Source: Sphingomonas sanguinis (GTDB taxonomy: Bacteria > Pseudomonadota > Alphaproteobacteria > Sphingomonadales > Sphingomonadaceae). From it: a stretch of 64,000 nt of DNA. A model generated the notes under the pieces. That model was given only the letters and a program-made list of their open reading frames with translations, did no database searches and was not told where the DNA came from. Each line of letters opens with the position of its first letter. Position 1 is the stretch's first letter. Positions 35,534 to 44,479 of this stretch are shown in pieces. A program made the position numbers and the translations under genes. Location of the stretch: contig NZ_CP079203.1 of the NCBI RefSeq assembly GCF_019297835.1, positions 3,972,001-4,036,000 on the forward strand. Direction: 5' to 3'.

Positions 35534-36781
35534 ATGAGCCACCCCATATCCTCCGGCGCCACGCATGACCACATCGCGGCGAGATTGTTCCGACTTTCTC
35601 TCGGAGTCTTCTTCATCGGTGGTTTCGTGGCATCGTCGGTCAGCCTGCTGGTTCCCCGGCTGCGGTTGGCTTGGGGGCTGAATTATTCGGAGGCCGGGGC
35701 GATCCAATTCGCTTCCTTCTCCAGCTATCTCCTGTTCGCCGCGCCGGTGGCGGCTTTCGTTGCCCGGCGCGGATATATGCGGGCGAATGGCGTCGGCCTT
35801 GCCGTCATGGCGATCGGCTGCGTGTTGCTGATCGCGGGTCTGGGCGGGCGGCAATATTCGGGCGTGCTGATGTCGCTGACCTGTATCGCGACCGGTGCGA
35901 CCTTTCTGCAGATTGCGGGCAACAATGTGATGACGGTCGTCGGCGATCCCCGGCGGGCGGCGGTGCGGATGAATCTGCTCCAGGGTTTCAACTCGTTGGG
36001 TACGGTGGTCGGGCCGCTGATCGGAGCGTCGACCTTGATCGCGACCGCGCCCGGCGGGCGAACGGGTTCGAGCCTGCCCGCGCTGTCCTTCGGCTTTGCG
36101 GCATTCGTGCTGGCCGTTCTGGCCTTTGCCTTTCTGCGGAACAGGAACCTGTTGTCCGGGCTCGGCCCGGATGCCGGGGCCAGCCTGAGCGATGGATGGC
36201 GGTCGGCGCTTCGCGATCGACGGCTTCAGGGCGGTGCCATGGCCATCTTCGCCTATGTCGGGGCCGAGGTGACGATCGGCGCCTTGCTGACAGACTATCT
36301 GATGACGTCGCATGCGGGGGCGTGGCAACCCGTCGTCGCGGCGCGGTCGGTAGCCCTTTACTGGGGCGGGGCGATGGTCGGGCGGTTCGCCGGAGCCGCC
36401 CTGCTTCGGCATATATCCCCGGCACGCTTGCTCGCCTGGGCGGCGGCGAGCGCCGTGGGTCTGGTGCTGATCGCGATGATGGGACATGGCTGGTTGGCGG
36501 CGGGGGCGCTGCTGTCGGTCGGCCTGTTCAACTCGATCATGTATCCGACGATCTACGTCATTGCGCTCCCCCCGCAGGCCGACCGTGCGCCGGTCGGGGG
36601 AATGGTTCTCTGCATTGCCGTGGTGGGGGGTGCCATCATCCCGCTGCTCACCGGGCTATTGGCCGATCGCTTCGGCCTCATCCCGGCCTTGCTTCTGCCG
36701 GGCCTGTGCTACCTTCCGGTCTTGGCGTTCGCACTGCGCCATCACGCGCCGAAGGAGCTTGCCCTGACCATCAGTTCATAG
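35534..36781 (+). CDS. MFS sugar transporter (FucP/GluP-like)
   Basis: 415 residues with about twelve membrane helices in two six-helix halves. The pattern GNNVMTVVGDPRRAAVRMNLLQGFNSLGTVVGP is typical of the FucP-type fucose/glucose:H+ symporters (ATFLQIAGNNV helix), split by a cytoplasmic loop at about 205-225. It would import the monosaccharide released by the nearby GH3 enzymes. Its 3' end overlaps the convergent LacI gene by 40 bases. The exact sugar is not decided. Confidence 0.85.
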   Translation: MSHPISSGATHDHIAARLFRLSLGVFFIGGFVASSVSLLVPRLRLAWGLNYSEAGAIQFASFSSYLLFAAPVAAFVARRGYMRANGVGLAVMAIGCVLLIAGLGGRQYSGVLMSLTCIATGATFLQIAGNNVMTVVGDPRRAAVRMNLLQGFNSLGTVVGPLIGASTLIATAPGGRTGSSLPALSFGFAAFVLAVLAFAFLRNRNLLSGLGPDAGASLSDGWRSALRDRRLQGGAMAIFAYVGAEVTIGALLTDYLMTSHAGAWQPVVAARSVALYWGGAMVGRFAGAALLRHISPARLLAWAAASAVGLVLIAMMGHGWLAAGALLSVGLFNSIMYPTIYVIALPPQADRAPVGGMVLCIAVVGGAIIPLLTGLLADRFGLIPALLLPGLCYLPVLAFALRHHAPKELALTISS

Positions 36782-37752
36782 GGAAGTTCGATCGAGGACC
36801 CCGCGCCATCGGGACCGTCGCTGCGTTCCGCGAGCAGGCTGACGGCCGCCGCCGCCATCTCGCTATTGGGTTGTCGGATCGTCGTCAGCTGTGGCCAGGC
36901 CATGCGGGCCAGCTGGGCATCGTCGAACCCCGCAATGGCCAGTTTCTGGGGTACGGCGATCTGTGCCCGCATCGCCGCCACCAGCACGCCCAGCGCCATC
37001 TCGTCGTTGCTCGCGAAGATGGCGCTGGGTGGGCGCGCGCCCTGAAGCAGAGCCTCGGCCGCGACGATGCCGGAGCGGAAGGTGAAGTCGCCCTGAAAAA
37101 CCTGGCGCTCGTCGAGCGTCATATCGGCGGCTTTCAAGGCGTCCTGAAAGCCGAGCCAACGGCGATGGGCGGAATGATGGGTGGGATTGCCCTTGATGAA
37201 GGCGATGTCGCGGTGGCCGAGCCGGATCAGATGCTCGGTCATGGTGCGTGCCGCCGCGCGGTCGTCGATCCTGACATGGGGGGTGCGATCGACATCGCTA
37301 CCCGGCGCGATCCGGACCAGGGGTACACCATGCCGCTCGAAAATGGCGATCAGTTCCTCGCAATCGCAGATCGGCGGCGTCAGGATCGCGCCGCCCAGTT
37401 TCAACCCGACAAGGCTTTCCTCCAGCCGTGCCTGCCAATCCGGCAGGTGGAGCGCCACGGTTTCGATGACGACGTGGCGGCCCAGCGATCGCGCGCGGTC
37501 GAGCGCACCGAGCAGCACGTCATTGGCATAGCTGCAGGCCGGATCGTCGAAGAACAGGCCGATCAGAAAGGAGCGCGCGCTCGACAGGCTGCGGGCAAAG
37601 GCGTTGGGCTGGTAGTTCATCTCCGCCACGACGCGCGCCACGGCGTCGCGTACGGCCGGGCGGACATGCGCTTCACCGTTGATGACGCGGGAAACGGTCT
37701 TGGGAGAAACGCCGGCCTGTCGGGCCACGTCCTTGATAGTGAGCGCCTTCAT
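36742..37752 (-). CDS. LacI-family repressor of sugar locus 1
   Basis: 336 residues from ATG 37752 (MKALTIKDVARQAGVSPKTV). The helix-turn-helix with hinge helix is at about 1-60 (YQPNAFARSLSSARS), then a periplasmic-binding-like effector domain (about 62-330; IFASNDEMALGVL, IAGFDDAQLARMAWPQLTTI). Putative operators with central CG lie before the divergent GH3 gene (37919-37932) and before the TonB receptor gene (40360-40373). The effector is probably a beta-glucoside or glucose, by inference from the neighbours. The 28 extra residues of the longer frame precede the family start and are dropped. Confidence 0.9.
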   Translation of the reverse strand: MKALTIKDVARQAGVSPKTVSRVINGEAHVRPAVRDAVARVVAEMNYQPNAFARSLSSARSFLIGLFFDDPACSYANDVLLGALDRARSLGRHVVIETVALHLPDWQARLEESLVGLKLGGAILTPPICDCEELIAIFERHGVPLVRIAPGSDVDRTPHVRIDDRAAARTMTEHLIRLGHRDIAFIKGNPTHHSAHRRWLGFQDALKAADMTLDERQVFQGDFTFRSGIVAAEALLQGARPPSAIFASNDEMALGVLVAAMRAQIAVPQKLAIAGFDDAQLARMAWPQLTTIRQPNSEMAAAAVSLLAERSDGPDGAGSSIELPYELMVRASSFGA

Positions 37753-37918
37753 GAAACATCCGGTCGAAAGACAAAGAGCGGCCTGGCGGATCGGCCACGC
37801 CGGTGAGGTGCGCCGCATCACGCAAAAGCGTCCCACACGCCGTCGCCTTTTGCAATCGGGTGCAGGGCTTCTTGCAGAGCGTAGGGGCCGCTGAAAAGGG
37901 TAGTAGCCGATTGATCGT

Positions 37919-37932
37919 TGACATCGTTGTCA
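37919..37932. promoter_or_regulatory. LacI-type operator upstream of the GH3 gene
   Basis: TGACATCGTTGTCA, arms TGACA/TGTCA around a central CG, the layout of LacI-family operators. It lies 131 bases before the GH3 ATG and 166 bases before the LacI ATG, inside the 311-base divergent gap 37753-38063. A further half-site GACAACG follows at 37941. Confidence 0.65.
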
Positions 37933-38063
37933 GTCATGCCGACAACGGTCGTCGAAAACGGGAAGATCGGGAGAGGATCATCACGTCGGCGATGCGCGTC
38001 GCGCATGTTCACGTGGCCCATGCGCCTCGATTCGGTTTCCCAACCCCTGTTCGGAGCGCCGCC

Positions 38064-40325
38064 ATGTCCTATCGTCACGCCCTTATCGTCGCGCTTCTTG
38101 CGGGGGCCGCGCCGGTCGCCGTGTCGGCGCAGCAGGCTCCGTCGCAGCCGCAGGCGACAGAGGGCGCATGGCGGGACAAGGGTGCTCCGGCGGTCGACCG
38201 CGCCCGCGCTCTGGTCAAGGCGATGACCCGCGACGAGAAGCTGGCCTATGTCCACGGCCTGTTCCCGCCGATGACCAAGGAACGCCATGCCGACATGATC
38301 CCGTCGGCCGGCTATGTCCCAGGCGTGCCGCGCCTGGGCATTCCGACGCTGCGGGAGAGCGACGCGAGCCTGGGCGTCGCCAATCAGGTCGAACAGCGCA
38401 AGGGCGACACCGCGACCGCCTTGCCGTCCAGCCTGGCGACGGCGGCCAGTTTCGATCCCGCCATTGCCTATGCCGGAGGCGCGATGATCGGGGCGGAGGC
38501 GCGCGCCAAGACCTTCAACGTGCTACTGGCAGGCGGCGTCAATCTGACGCGCGATGCATGGAACGGGCGGAACTTCGAATATCTGGGGGAAGACCCGCTG
38601 CTGGCCGGGATCATGGCGGGCGCGTCGATCCGCGGTGTCGAGTCCCGGCATATCGTGTCGACGGTCAAGCATTATGCCCTGAACGCGCAGGAAACCGGGC
38701 GCAACATCCTGGACGCGCGCATCGACGAGAAGGCGCTGCGCGAAAGCGATCTACTCGCCTTCAAGATCGCCATCGACGGGGGACGCCCGGGATCGGTCAT
38801 GTGCGCCTATAACAAGGTCAATGGCGACTATTCGTGCGAGAACCGCTTCCTGCTGACGCAGGTCCTGCGCGACGAATGGCGCTATCCGGGCTTCGTCATG
38901 AGCGACTGGGGTGGTGTCCATTCGACCGAGAAGGCGGCGCTGGCGGGGCTGGACCAGGAATCCGGGCAGGAACTCGACAAGCAGATCTATTTCGGCAAAC
39001 CGCTGGCCGATGCGATCGCGAGCGGTCGCGTGCCCGAGGCGCGGCTGGATGAGATGGTCACGCGCATCCTGACCGGCGTCATCGCCAGCGGGCTGTACGA
39101 CGATCCGACGCCAGCGACCGCGCAGGCCATCGACTATGCCGCCCATGCCGATGTCGCGCAGCACGCGGCAGAATCCGGCATCGTGCTGTTGAAGAACGAC
39201 CGCGATGTCCTGCCGCTGGCCGCGACGGCGCGGCGGATCGTGCTGATCGGCGGCCATGCCGATGTCGGCGTATTGTCCGGCGGCGGATCGAGCCAGGTTC
39301 GCTCGGTCGGGGGTGCGCCGATCGAAATTCCGCTGACCAAGGGTGCTGCGGCCTCGTTCGCGCGGATCACCTATCACGCCTCCTCGCCGCTGCGGGCGAT
39401 GCAGGCACTGGCCCCCGGTGCGCAGGTCAGCTTCGTCGACGGGCGCGATCCCGTGGCTGCGGCAGCGGCGGCCAAGGCGGCCGATATCGCGATCGTGTTC
39501 GCGACCCAATGGCAGACCGAAGCGCAGGATGCGGTCTCGCTGTCGCTGCCCGATAACCAGGACGCGCTGATCGCGGCGGTCGCCAAGGCCAATCCACGCA
39601 GCGTCGTAGTACTTGAGACGGGCGGGCCGGTCCTGATGCCTTGGGCGGATCAGGTCGCAGGCATCGTCCAGGCTTGGTATCCGGGCCAACGCGGCGGCGA
39701 GGCGATCGCCCGCGTCCTGTTCGGCAAGGTCGACGCCTCGGGCCGTCTGCCGATCAGCTTTCCGGTCAGCGCCGCGCAACTGCCCCGGCCGAAGCCGGTG
39801 CTGCCCGCTGGCGTGACCGCGCTGACCGATGCGTCCAGCAACGCGGGCGTCGTTGATACGGGCGATCTTGCCCCGTTCCCGGTCGACTATTCGGAGGGAA
39901 GCAATGTCGGGTACCGCTGGTACGCCGCGCGCGGCGACCGGCCGCTTTATCCGTTCGGCTATGGCCTCAGCTATACGCGCTTCCGCTTCGGCACCGCCCG
40001 GTTCACGGGCGGTGCGGCTCCGGCCGTGGAGGTCGCCGTGACCAATATCGGCAAGCGCCAGGGCGTGGTCGTGCCGCAGCTCTATCTGACGGGCACGGGG
40101 CAGGGTCCCATGCGCCTGGCGGGGTTCCAGCGGGTTTCACTGGCGCCGGGCGAGACGAAGACACTGGCGATCCCCGTCGATCCCCGGATTCTCGCGCGGT
40201 GGACGGCAGGCCGTGGTTGGGCGGTCGCGCCGGGCCGTTATCGTCTGACGCTCGCCACCGATGCGCAGAGCCCCGTCGCGAATGGCGAGGTAAGTGTGGC
40301 GGCGGAAGCACAGTCGCCCGGTTGA
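38064..40325 (+). CDS. GH3 family beta-glucosidase, exported
   Basis: 753 residues from ATG 38064 (GGAG seven bases before). Signal peptide MSYRHALIVALLAGAAPVAVSA/QQ, so periplasmic or beyond. The GH3 N-terminal TIM barrel is at about 45-340, with substrate-binding KHY (VSTVKHYALNAQETGRN) and nucleophile Asp281 in GFVMSDWGGVHST; the C-terminal alpha/beta domain and a fibronectin III-like domain (about 660-745, VAVTNIGKRQGVVVPQLYL) follow. It hydrolyses terminal beta-linked glucose or similar sugars. Divergent from the LacI gene, with an operator between, and followed by the TonB receptor gene. Confidence 0.92.
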   Translation: MSYRHALIVALLAGAAPVAVSAQQAPSQPQATEGAWRDKGAPAVDRARALVKAMTRDEKLAYVHGLFPPMTKERHADMIPSAGYVPGVPRLGIPTLRESDASLGVANQVEQRKGDTATALPSSLATAASFDPAIAYAGGAMIGAEARAKTFNVLLAGGVNLTRDAWNGRNFEYLGEDPLLAGIMAGASIRGVESRHIVSTVKHYALNAQETGRNILDARIDEKALRESDLLAFKIAIDGGRPGSVMCAYNKVNGDYSCENRFLLTQVLRDEWRYPGFVMSDWGGVHSTEKAALAGLDQESGQELDKQIYFGKPLADAIASGRVPEARLDEMVTRILTGVIASGLYDDPTPATAQAIDYAAHADVAQHAAESGIVLLKNDRDVLPLAATARRIVLIGGHADVGVLSGGGSSQVRSVGGAPIEIPLTKGAAASFARITYHASSPLRAMQALAPGAQVSFVDGRDPVAAAAAAKAADIAIVFATQWQTEAQDAVSLSLPDNQDALIAAVAKANPRSVVVLETGGPVLMPWADQVAGIVQAWYPGQRGGEAIARVLFGKVDASGRLPISFPVSAAQLPRPKPVLPAGVTALTDASSNAGVVDTGDLAPFPVDYSEGSNVGYRWYAARGDRPLYPFGYGLSYTRFRFGTARFTGGAAPAVEVAVTNIGKRQGVVVPQLYLTGTGQGPMRLAGFQRVSLAPGETKTLAIPVDPRILARWTAGRGWAVAPGRYRLTLATDAQSPVANGEVSVAAEAQSPG

Positions 40326-40336
40326 TTGACCGGGCG
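40315..40336. terminator. Hairpin overlapping the GH3 stop codon
   Basis: CGCCCGG and CCGGGCG pair across an eight-base loop that contains the TGA stop. No T-run follows, so it may act as an attenuator or 3' stabiliser rather than a full terminator. Confidence 0.4.
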
Positions 40337-40359
40337 CCGTGCCTTCACGGCATTTTGAT

Positions 40360-40373
40360 TGACACCGATGTCG
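40360..40373. promoter_or_regulatory. LacI-type operator upstream of the TonB receptor gene
   Basis: TGACACCGATGTCG, differing at three of 14 positions from the site at 37919 and keeping the central CG. It lies 90 bases before the receptor ATG, a usual operator position. Confidence 0.6.
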
Positions 40374-40463
40374 GTCGGTATAGCTATGAACAATAAAGAA
40401 AATAATTAGCCGAATTCATCGGCAAACAAGCGGCGCAAAAATAGCCGCAATGGGAGAGGTGGG

Positions 40464-43400
40464 ATGAAAGGGAAGACGCTTGCGCGCGTGCTCGTGCGCT
40501 CGACATCGGTGCTAAGCCTGACGGCGGGCTTGTTGCTGGCCTCGCAGGGGCAGGCGCAGACCGCACCGATCGACCCGCAACAGGGCACGCCCCAGGCGGA
40601 CACCAGCAGCCAGACACCCCCGCCGGGCGAAGCAAGCCCCACCAACCCCCAGCCCGAAACCACGCCCGACGATATCGTCGTCACCGGTGTCCGCGCCTCG
40701 CTGGAGCGCTCGATCGCCATCAAGCGCGACTCGAACGGTGTCGTCGATGCGATCAGCGCGGAGGATATCGGCAAGTTCGCCAACACCAACCTCGCCGAGT
40801 CGTTGCAGCGCATCACCGGCGTTTCGATCGACCGGCGCAACGGTGAGGGTTCGACCGTCACGGTCCGCGGCTTCGGCGCGCAGTACAACCTCGTCACGCT
40901 CAACGGCCGCCAGCTGGCGACGTCCAATATCGTCGCGGTCGGCGGCGACCAGGGTGGTGACGGCGCGGGGGGCTTCGGCCGCTCGTTCGACTTCTCCAAC
41001 CTCGCCTCGGAAGGGGTGAAGACACTGGAGGTCTACAAGACCGGGCGCGCCGCGATCCCCTCGGGCGGTATCGGCGCGACGGTCAACGTGGTCAGCCGCC
41101 GCCCGCTCGACAATGCCGAAACCGGGCTGGTCGGGTCGCTGGGCGTCAAGGGCAGCTATGACAACAGCTCGGCCGACTGCATCGACTGCGGCGCGCGCGT
41201 CACGCCCGAGGCGTCTGGCACCGCCAGCTGGACGGACAGCGAGAAGCGCGTCGGCGTGTCGCTGTTCGGCAGCTATCAGAAGCGCAATTTCAGCTTCGCG
41301 AGCGTCGCGCCGGACAACTGGAATATCCGCTCGCTCAACGATTTCCTGAACCCGTCCAACGGTTTCGTGAACGGGGCGACCAAGATCAACAACCGCCCGA
41401 CCGGCAACCCGCTGGTGTCGGTCCCCAACGACTTCCGCTATCACTTCTCCGAGGCCAGCCGCGAGCGGATCAACGGCCAGGCGATCCTGCAATTCCGCCC
41501 GACCGACACGCTGACCTTCACCGCCGACGGCCTTTATGCCCAGCTGCGTCAGTCGGAGCGCCGGTCGAGCCAGTCCAACTGGTTCAACCGCCCCTTCAGC
41601 GAGGTGACGTTCGACGACGCCAGCAACGGCATCGCCACCACCCAATTCCTGGCCGAGACGATCAACGGCGTGAAGGACGCGGCGTACGAACAGGCCTATC
41701 GCGCGCAGAAGAACCGGCTCTACGATGTCGGCGGCAATATCGAATGGAAGCCAAGCGACCGTTTCACCCTGTCGATCGACGGCCATATCGGCGAGGCGCA
41801 GAGCCTGCCCGACAATCCCAACGGCCAGACATCGACCACCGTCGCGATCAACGCGCCGGTCGTGACCGGCCATACGCTGCGCTGGACCGATAACGGCTTC
41901 CCGCAGCAGACTCTGGCGATCAACGACGGGACGCAGAGCACGACCCCGACCGGCCAGCCCTTCATCAAGGGCAACAATAACGGCGTGCTGGACGTCGGCG
42001 ATCTGGCGAGCGCGGTGCAGCGCCAATTCGCCTCGAACCAGACGCAGCGGATCCGCGAGCTGCGCGCCGATGCGGCCTGGGACTTCACCGACCAGATCCG
42101 GTTCGATGCCGGTGCCGATTATCGCACCACCACGACCCGCCAGACCCAGTTCAACACGCGCCAGGTGCTGGGCGACTGGGGCAACTCGCTGCCGCCCGAT
42201 ATCGCGCGGCTGGCACCGGGGCAGGTTTTCCAGTTCTGCAACACCTGCAAGTTCGAGCATAACAACCCGAACGCCGATCCGAACACCCAGATCGCCTTCC
42301 GCACCGAAGACGCGACCAAGCTCTACAACACGCTGTTCAACTATTATTCCGGCGTGACCAACGACGGCGTCGACCATCGCAACAATATCGACGCGAACAG
42401 CGACAATTCGGTGCGCGAGAATATCTGGTCGGGCTATCTCCAGGGCAGCTGGAACGGGCAGGTGTTCGGCCGCAACGCGCAAGTCGTGGCGGGCCTGCGC
42501 TACGAAAATACCAAGGTGCGCGCGGTGTCGCTGCAACCCGTGCCGCTGGCGATCGTGTGGACGGCGGACAACGACTTCGTGATCCAGAACAGCACCGACC
42601 AGCAGGCGATCTCGGCGCGCGGCTCCTATAGCAACTGGCTGCCCGCCGTGGACGCCAAGATCGAGGTTCTGGACAATCTGTTCGCCCGCGCCTCGTACAG
42701 CAAGACCATCTCGCGCGCGCCTTACGGCAACCTGTTCGCCTCGACCGGTGTCGGTGCGCCGGGGCGGCCGACCGCGATCGGCGGCATCGCGACGGGCTCG
42801 TCCAACAATACCGGCCTGTTGCCGCTGTCGTCGGACAATATCGACCTGTCGGTCGAATGGTATCCGCGCAAGGACGTCTTCCTGTCGGCGGGCTTCTTCG
42901 ACAAGCGGGTGCACAACTTCATCGGCAACACGGTGGTGAACCGCAACCTGTTCGGCTTGCGCGACGCGACGTCGGGGCAGGCGGGCACCCGATCGGGCAC
43001 GGCCCGCCAGCAGCTGACCAACACGTTCGGGGCGGACATCACCGACGTCAACCTGTTCACCTATACCGCGCTGCTCCAGCAGAATAACGGCAATGTCGCG
43101 GCGGCGAACGCGCAGTTTGCGGCCAATTACAACACGCAGAGCCGCGCGCTGAACCAGGGGTTCGTCGACTCGATCCTCAGCCAGGTCGACATCAGTCCGA
43201 ATGCCAGCGATCCGCTGTTCAACTTCGCGGTGAACACGCCGATCAACAACCGCGACGCGCATATCTACGGCGTCGAGTTGGCAGGTCAGTATTTCCTGGG
43301 CGAGACCGGCTTCGGCATTGCGGCCAGCTATACGCTCGTTCGCGGTAATATCGGCATCGACATCGCGGCCGATCCCAGCGTGAACACCTTTGCGCTGGTC

Positions 43401-43715
43401 GGCCTGTCGGATACCGCCAACGCCACGCTGATCTATGACAAGAACGGCATTTCGATGCGCCTGTCCTACAACTGGCGCGACAAGTTCCTGAGCGACATCA
43501 ACCGTGGCGGCGACCGCAATCCGGTCTTCACCGCGCCCTATGGCCAGCTAGACCTCTCCATGAGCTTCGACCTGACGCCGCGCTTCGCGCTCGGCTTCGA
43601 GGCGATCAACCTGACCGAGGAGGGCGTCCAGACCTATGGCCGCGACCGGATGAACACCTGGTATCTGGCCGAAGGCTCCGCCCGCTATCTGATCGGCGCG
43701 CGGTATCGCTTCTGA
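40464..43715 (+). CDS. TonB-dependent receptor of sugar locus 1 (TIGR01782-like)
   Basis: 1083 residues; GGAGAGG before ATG. Signal peptide about 1-32 (LLLASQGQAQ/TA), a Pro/Gln/Thr linker, TonB box DDIVVTG at about 69-75, plug about 85-200 (SAEDIGKFANTNLAESLQRI, STVTVRGFGAQYNLVTLNGR), then a barrel to the terminal ARYRF. Two nearby cysteine pairs (DCIDCGA; FCNTCKF) are unusual for a barrel loop. It heads the unit receptor-SapC-cupin-halogenase and probably imports a glycoside or a ligand acted on by those enzymes. Confidence 0.93.
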   Translation: MKGKTLARVLVRSTSVLSLTAGLLLASQGQAQTAPIDPQQGTPQADTSSQTPPPGEASPTNPQPETTPDDIVVTGVRASLERSIAIKRDSNGVVDAISAEDIGKFANTNLAESLQRITGVSIDRRNGEGSTVTVRGFGAQYNLVTLNGRQLATSNIVAVGGDQGGDGAGGFGRSFDFSNLASEGVKTLEVYKTGRAAIPSGGIGATVNVVSRRPLDNAETGLVGSLGVKGSYDNSSADCIDCGARVTPEASGTASWTDSEKRVGVSLFGSYQKRNFSFASVAPDNWNIRSLNDFLNPSNGFVNGATKINNRPTGNPLVSVPNDFRYHFSEASRERINGQAILQFRPTDTLTFTADGLYAQLRQSERRSSQSNWFNRPFSEVTFDDASNGIATTQFLAETINGVKDAAYEQAYRAQKNRLYDVGGNIEWKPSDRFTLSIDGHIGEAQSLPDNPNGQTSTTVAINAPVVTGHTLRWTDNGFPQQTLAINDGTQSTTPTGQPFIKGNNNGVLDVGDLASAVQRQFASNQTQRIRELRADAAWDFTDQIRFDAGADYRTTTTRQTQFNTRQVLGDWGNSLPPDIARLAPGQVFQFCNTCKFEHNNPNADPNTQIAFRTEDATKLYNTLFNYYSGVTNDGVDHRNNIDANSDNSVRENIWSGYLQGSWNGQVFGRNAQVVAGLRYENTKVRAVSLQPVPLAIVWTADNDFVIQNSTDQQAISARGSYSNWLPAVDAKIEVLDNLFARASYSKTISRAPYGNLFASTGVGAPGRPTAIGGIATGSSNNTGLLPLSSDNIDLSVEWYPRKDVFLSAGFFDKRVHNFIGNTVVNRNLFGLRDATSGQAGTRSGTARQQLTNTFGADITDVNLFTYTALLQQNNGNVAAANAQFAANYNTQSRALNQGFVDSILSQVDISPNASDPLFNFAVNTPINNRDAHIYGVELAGQYFLGETGFGIAASYTLVRGNIGIDIAADPSVNTFALVGLSDTANATLIYDKNGISMRLSYNWRDKFLSDINRGGDRNPVFTAPYGQLDLSMSFDLTPRFALGFEAINLTEEGVQTYGRDRMNTWYLAEGSARYLIGARYRF

Positions 43716-43726
43716 TTGTGGAAACT

Positions 43727-43758
43727 CGGAAGGCCGCTGTCCCCCCCGCGGCCTTCCG
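43727..43758. terminator. Intercistronic hairpin between receptor and SapC genes
   Basis: A perfect 11-base stem CGGAAGGCCGC/GCGGCCTTCCG with a ten-base C-rich loop, 12 bases after the receptor stop and 16 before the SapC ATG. Without a T-run it probably tunes or protects the receptor message instead of fully ending the operon. Confidence 0.6.
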
Positions 43759-43774
43759 GGTACATGGGGCGATC

Positions 43775-44479
43775 ATGGCCGCACCTGTCCTGCTCAACAA
43801 TATCGACCATCGCGACCTTCGGGTCGCGATCGGTCATCACGCGCGCTTCGGCGATGCGATCAACCAGACCCGTGTGTTCCCGGCGGAGTTCGAGGAGCTT
43901 CAGCGCGAATACGCCATATTGCTGCGGCGGGACGAAGCCGGGGCGCTCTATGCGACCGTCCTGCTGGGCCTCGACCCGGACGAGAACCTGTACCTGACGG
44001 GCGACCGATGGGACGCCCGCTACATCCCGGCGACCCGAGCGCGCGGGCCGTTTTCGATCGGTCACGACGCCACGGGCGAGCCCATGGTCTTCATCGACCC
44101 CGAGCATCCGCGACTGACCGCCGATGGCATGCCCGTCTTTCGCGAACATGGCGGCAACGCGCCGCTGCTCGACCATGTCACGGTGATGCTGCAACGCATT
44201 TATGAGGGCGTGCAGACCGAAAAGGCCATGTACGAGGCCTGGGCCGCGCTCGACCTGCTGACGCCCGCCGTCCTGCAACTCGATCTGGACGAGGGGCGGC
44301 GGTACAATGTGCCGGATTGCCTGACGATCGACACGGCCCGGCTGGCGGCGCTGGAGGCCGGTGCCCTGGGCGATCTCCATGCGCGCGACTATCTGCGCCC
44401 GGCGTTCTGGATCGCGTCCTCGCTGGGCAATCTGCGCCATCTGATCGACCGCAAGCTGAGCCGGGATGCGCATGGCTGA
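43775..44479 (+). CDS. SapC-family protein
   Basis: 234 residues from ATG 43775. The SapC-family start VLLNNIDHRDLRVAIGHHARFGDAINQ and the block FPAEFEELQREYAILLRR are characteristic. Soluble, with no signal peptide. The biochemical role is not established; the family is named after a gene in a bacterial S-layer/peptide-resistance context, and members recur beside TonB receptors and tryptophan halogenases in sphingomonads, caulobacters and xanthomonads. Overlaps the cupin gene by 14 bases (or eight, depending on the cupin start). Confidence 0.85.
   Translation: MAAPVLLNNIDHRDLRVAIGHHARFGDAINQTRVFPAEFEELQREYAILLRRDEAGALYATVLLGLDPDENLYLTGDRWDARYIPATRARGPFSIGHDATGEPMVFIDPEHPRLTADGMPVFREHGGNAPLLDHVTVMLQRIYEGVQTEKAMYEAWAALDLLTPAVLQLDLDEGRRYNVPDCLTIDTARLAALEAGALGDLHARDYLRPAFWIASSLGNLRHLIDRKLSRDAHG

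Noticed and set aside
35477..36487. 336-residue minus-strand frame opposite the MFS gene
   Set aside because: Arg/His/Gln-rich shadow product; the plus strand encodes an obvious twelve-helix transporter.
40512..43262. 916-residue open frame opposite the TonB receptor
   Set aside because: Exact antisense of a receptor with plug and barrel motifs; no domain or credible start is visible in it.
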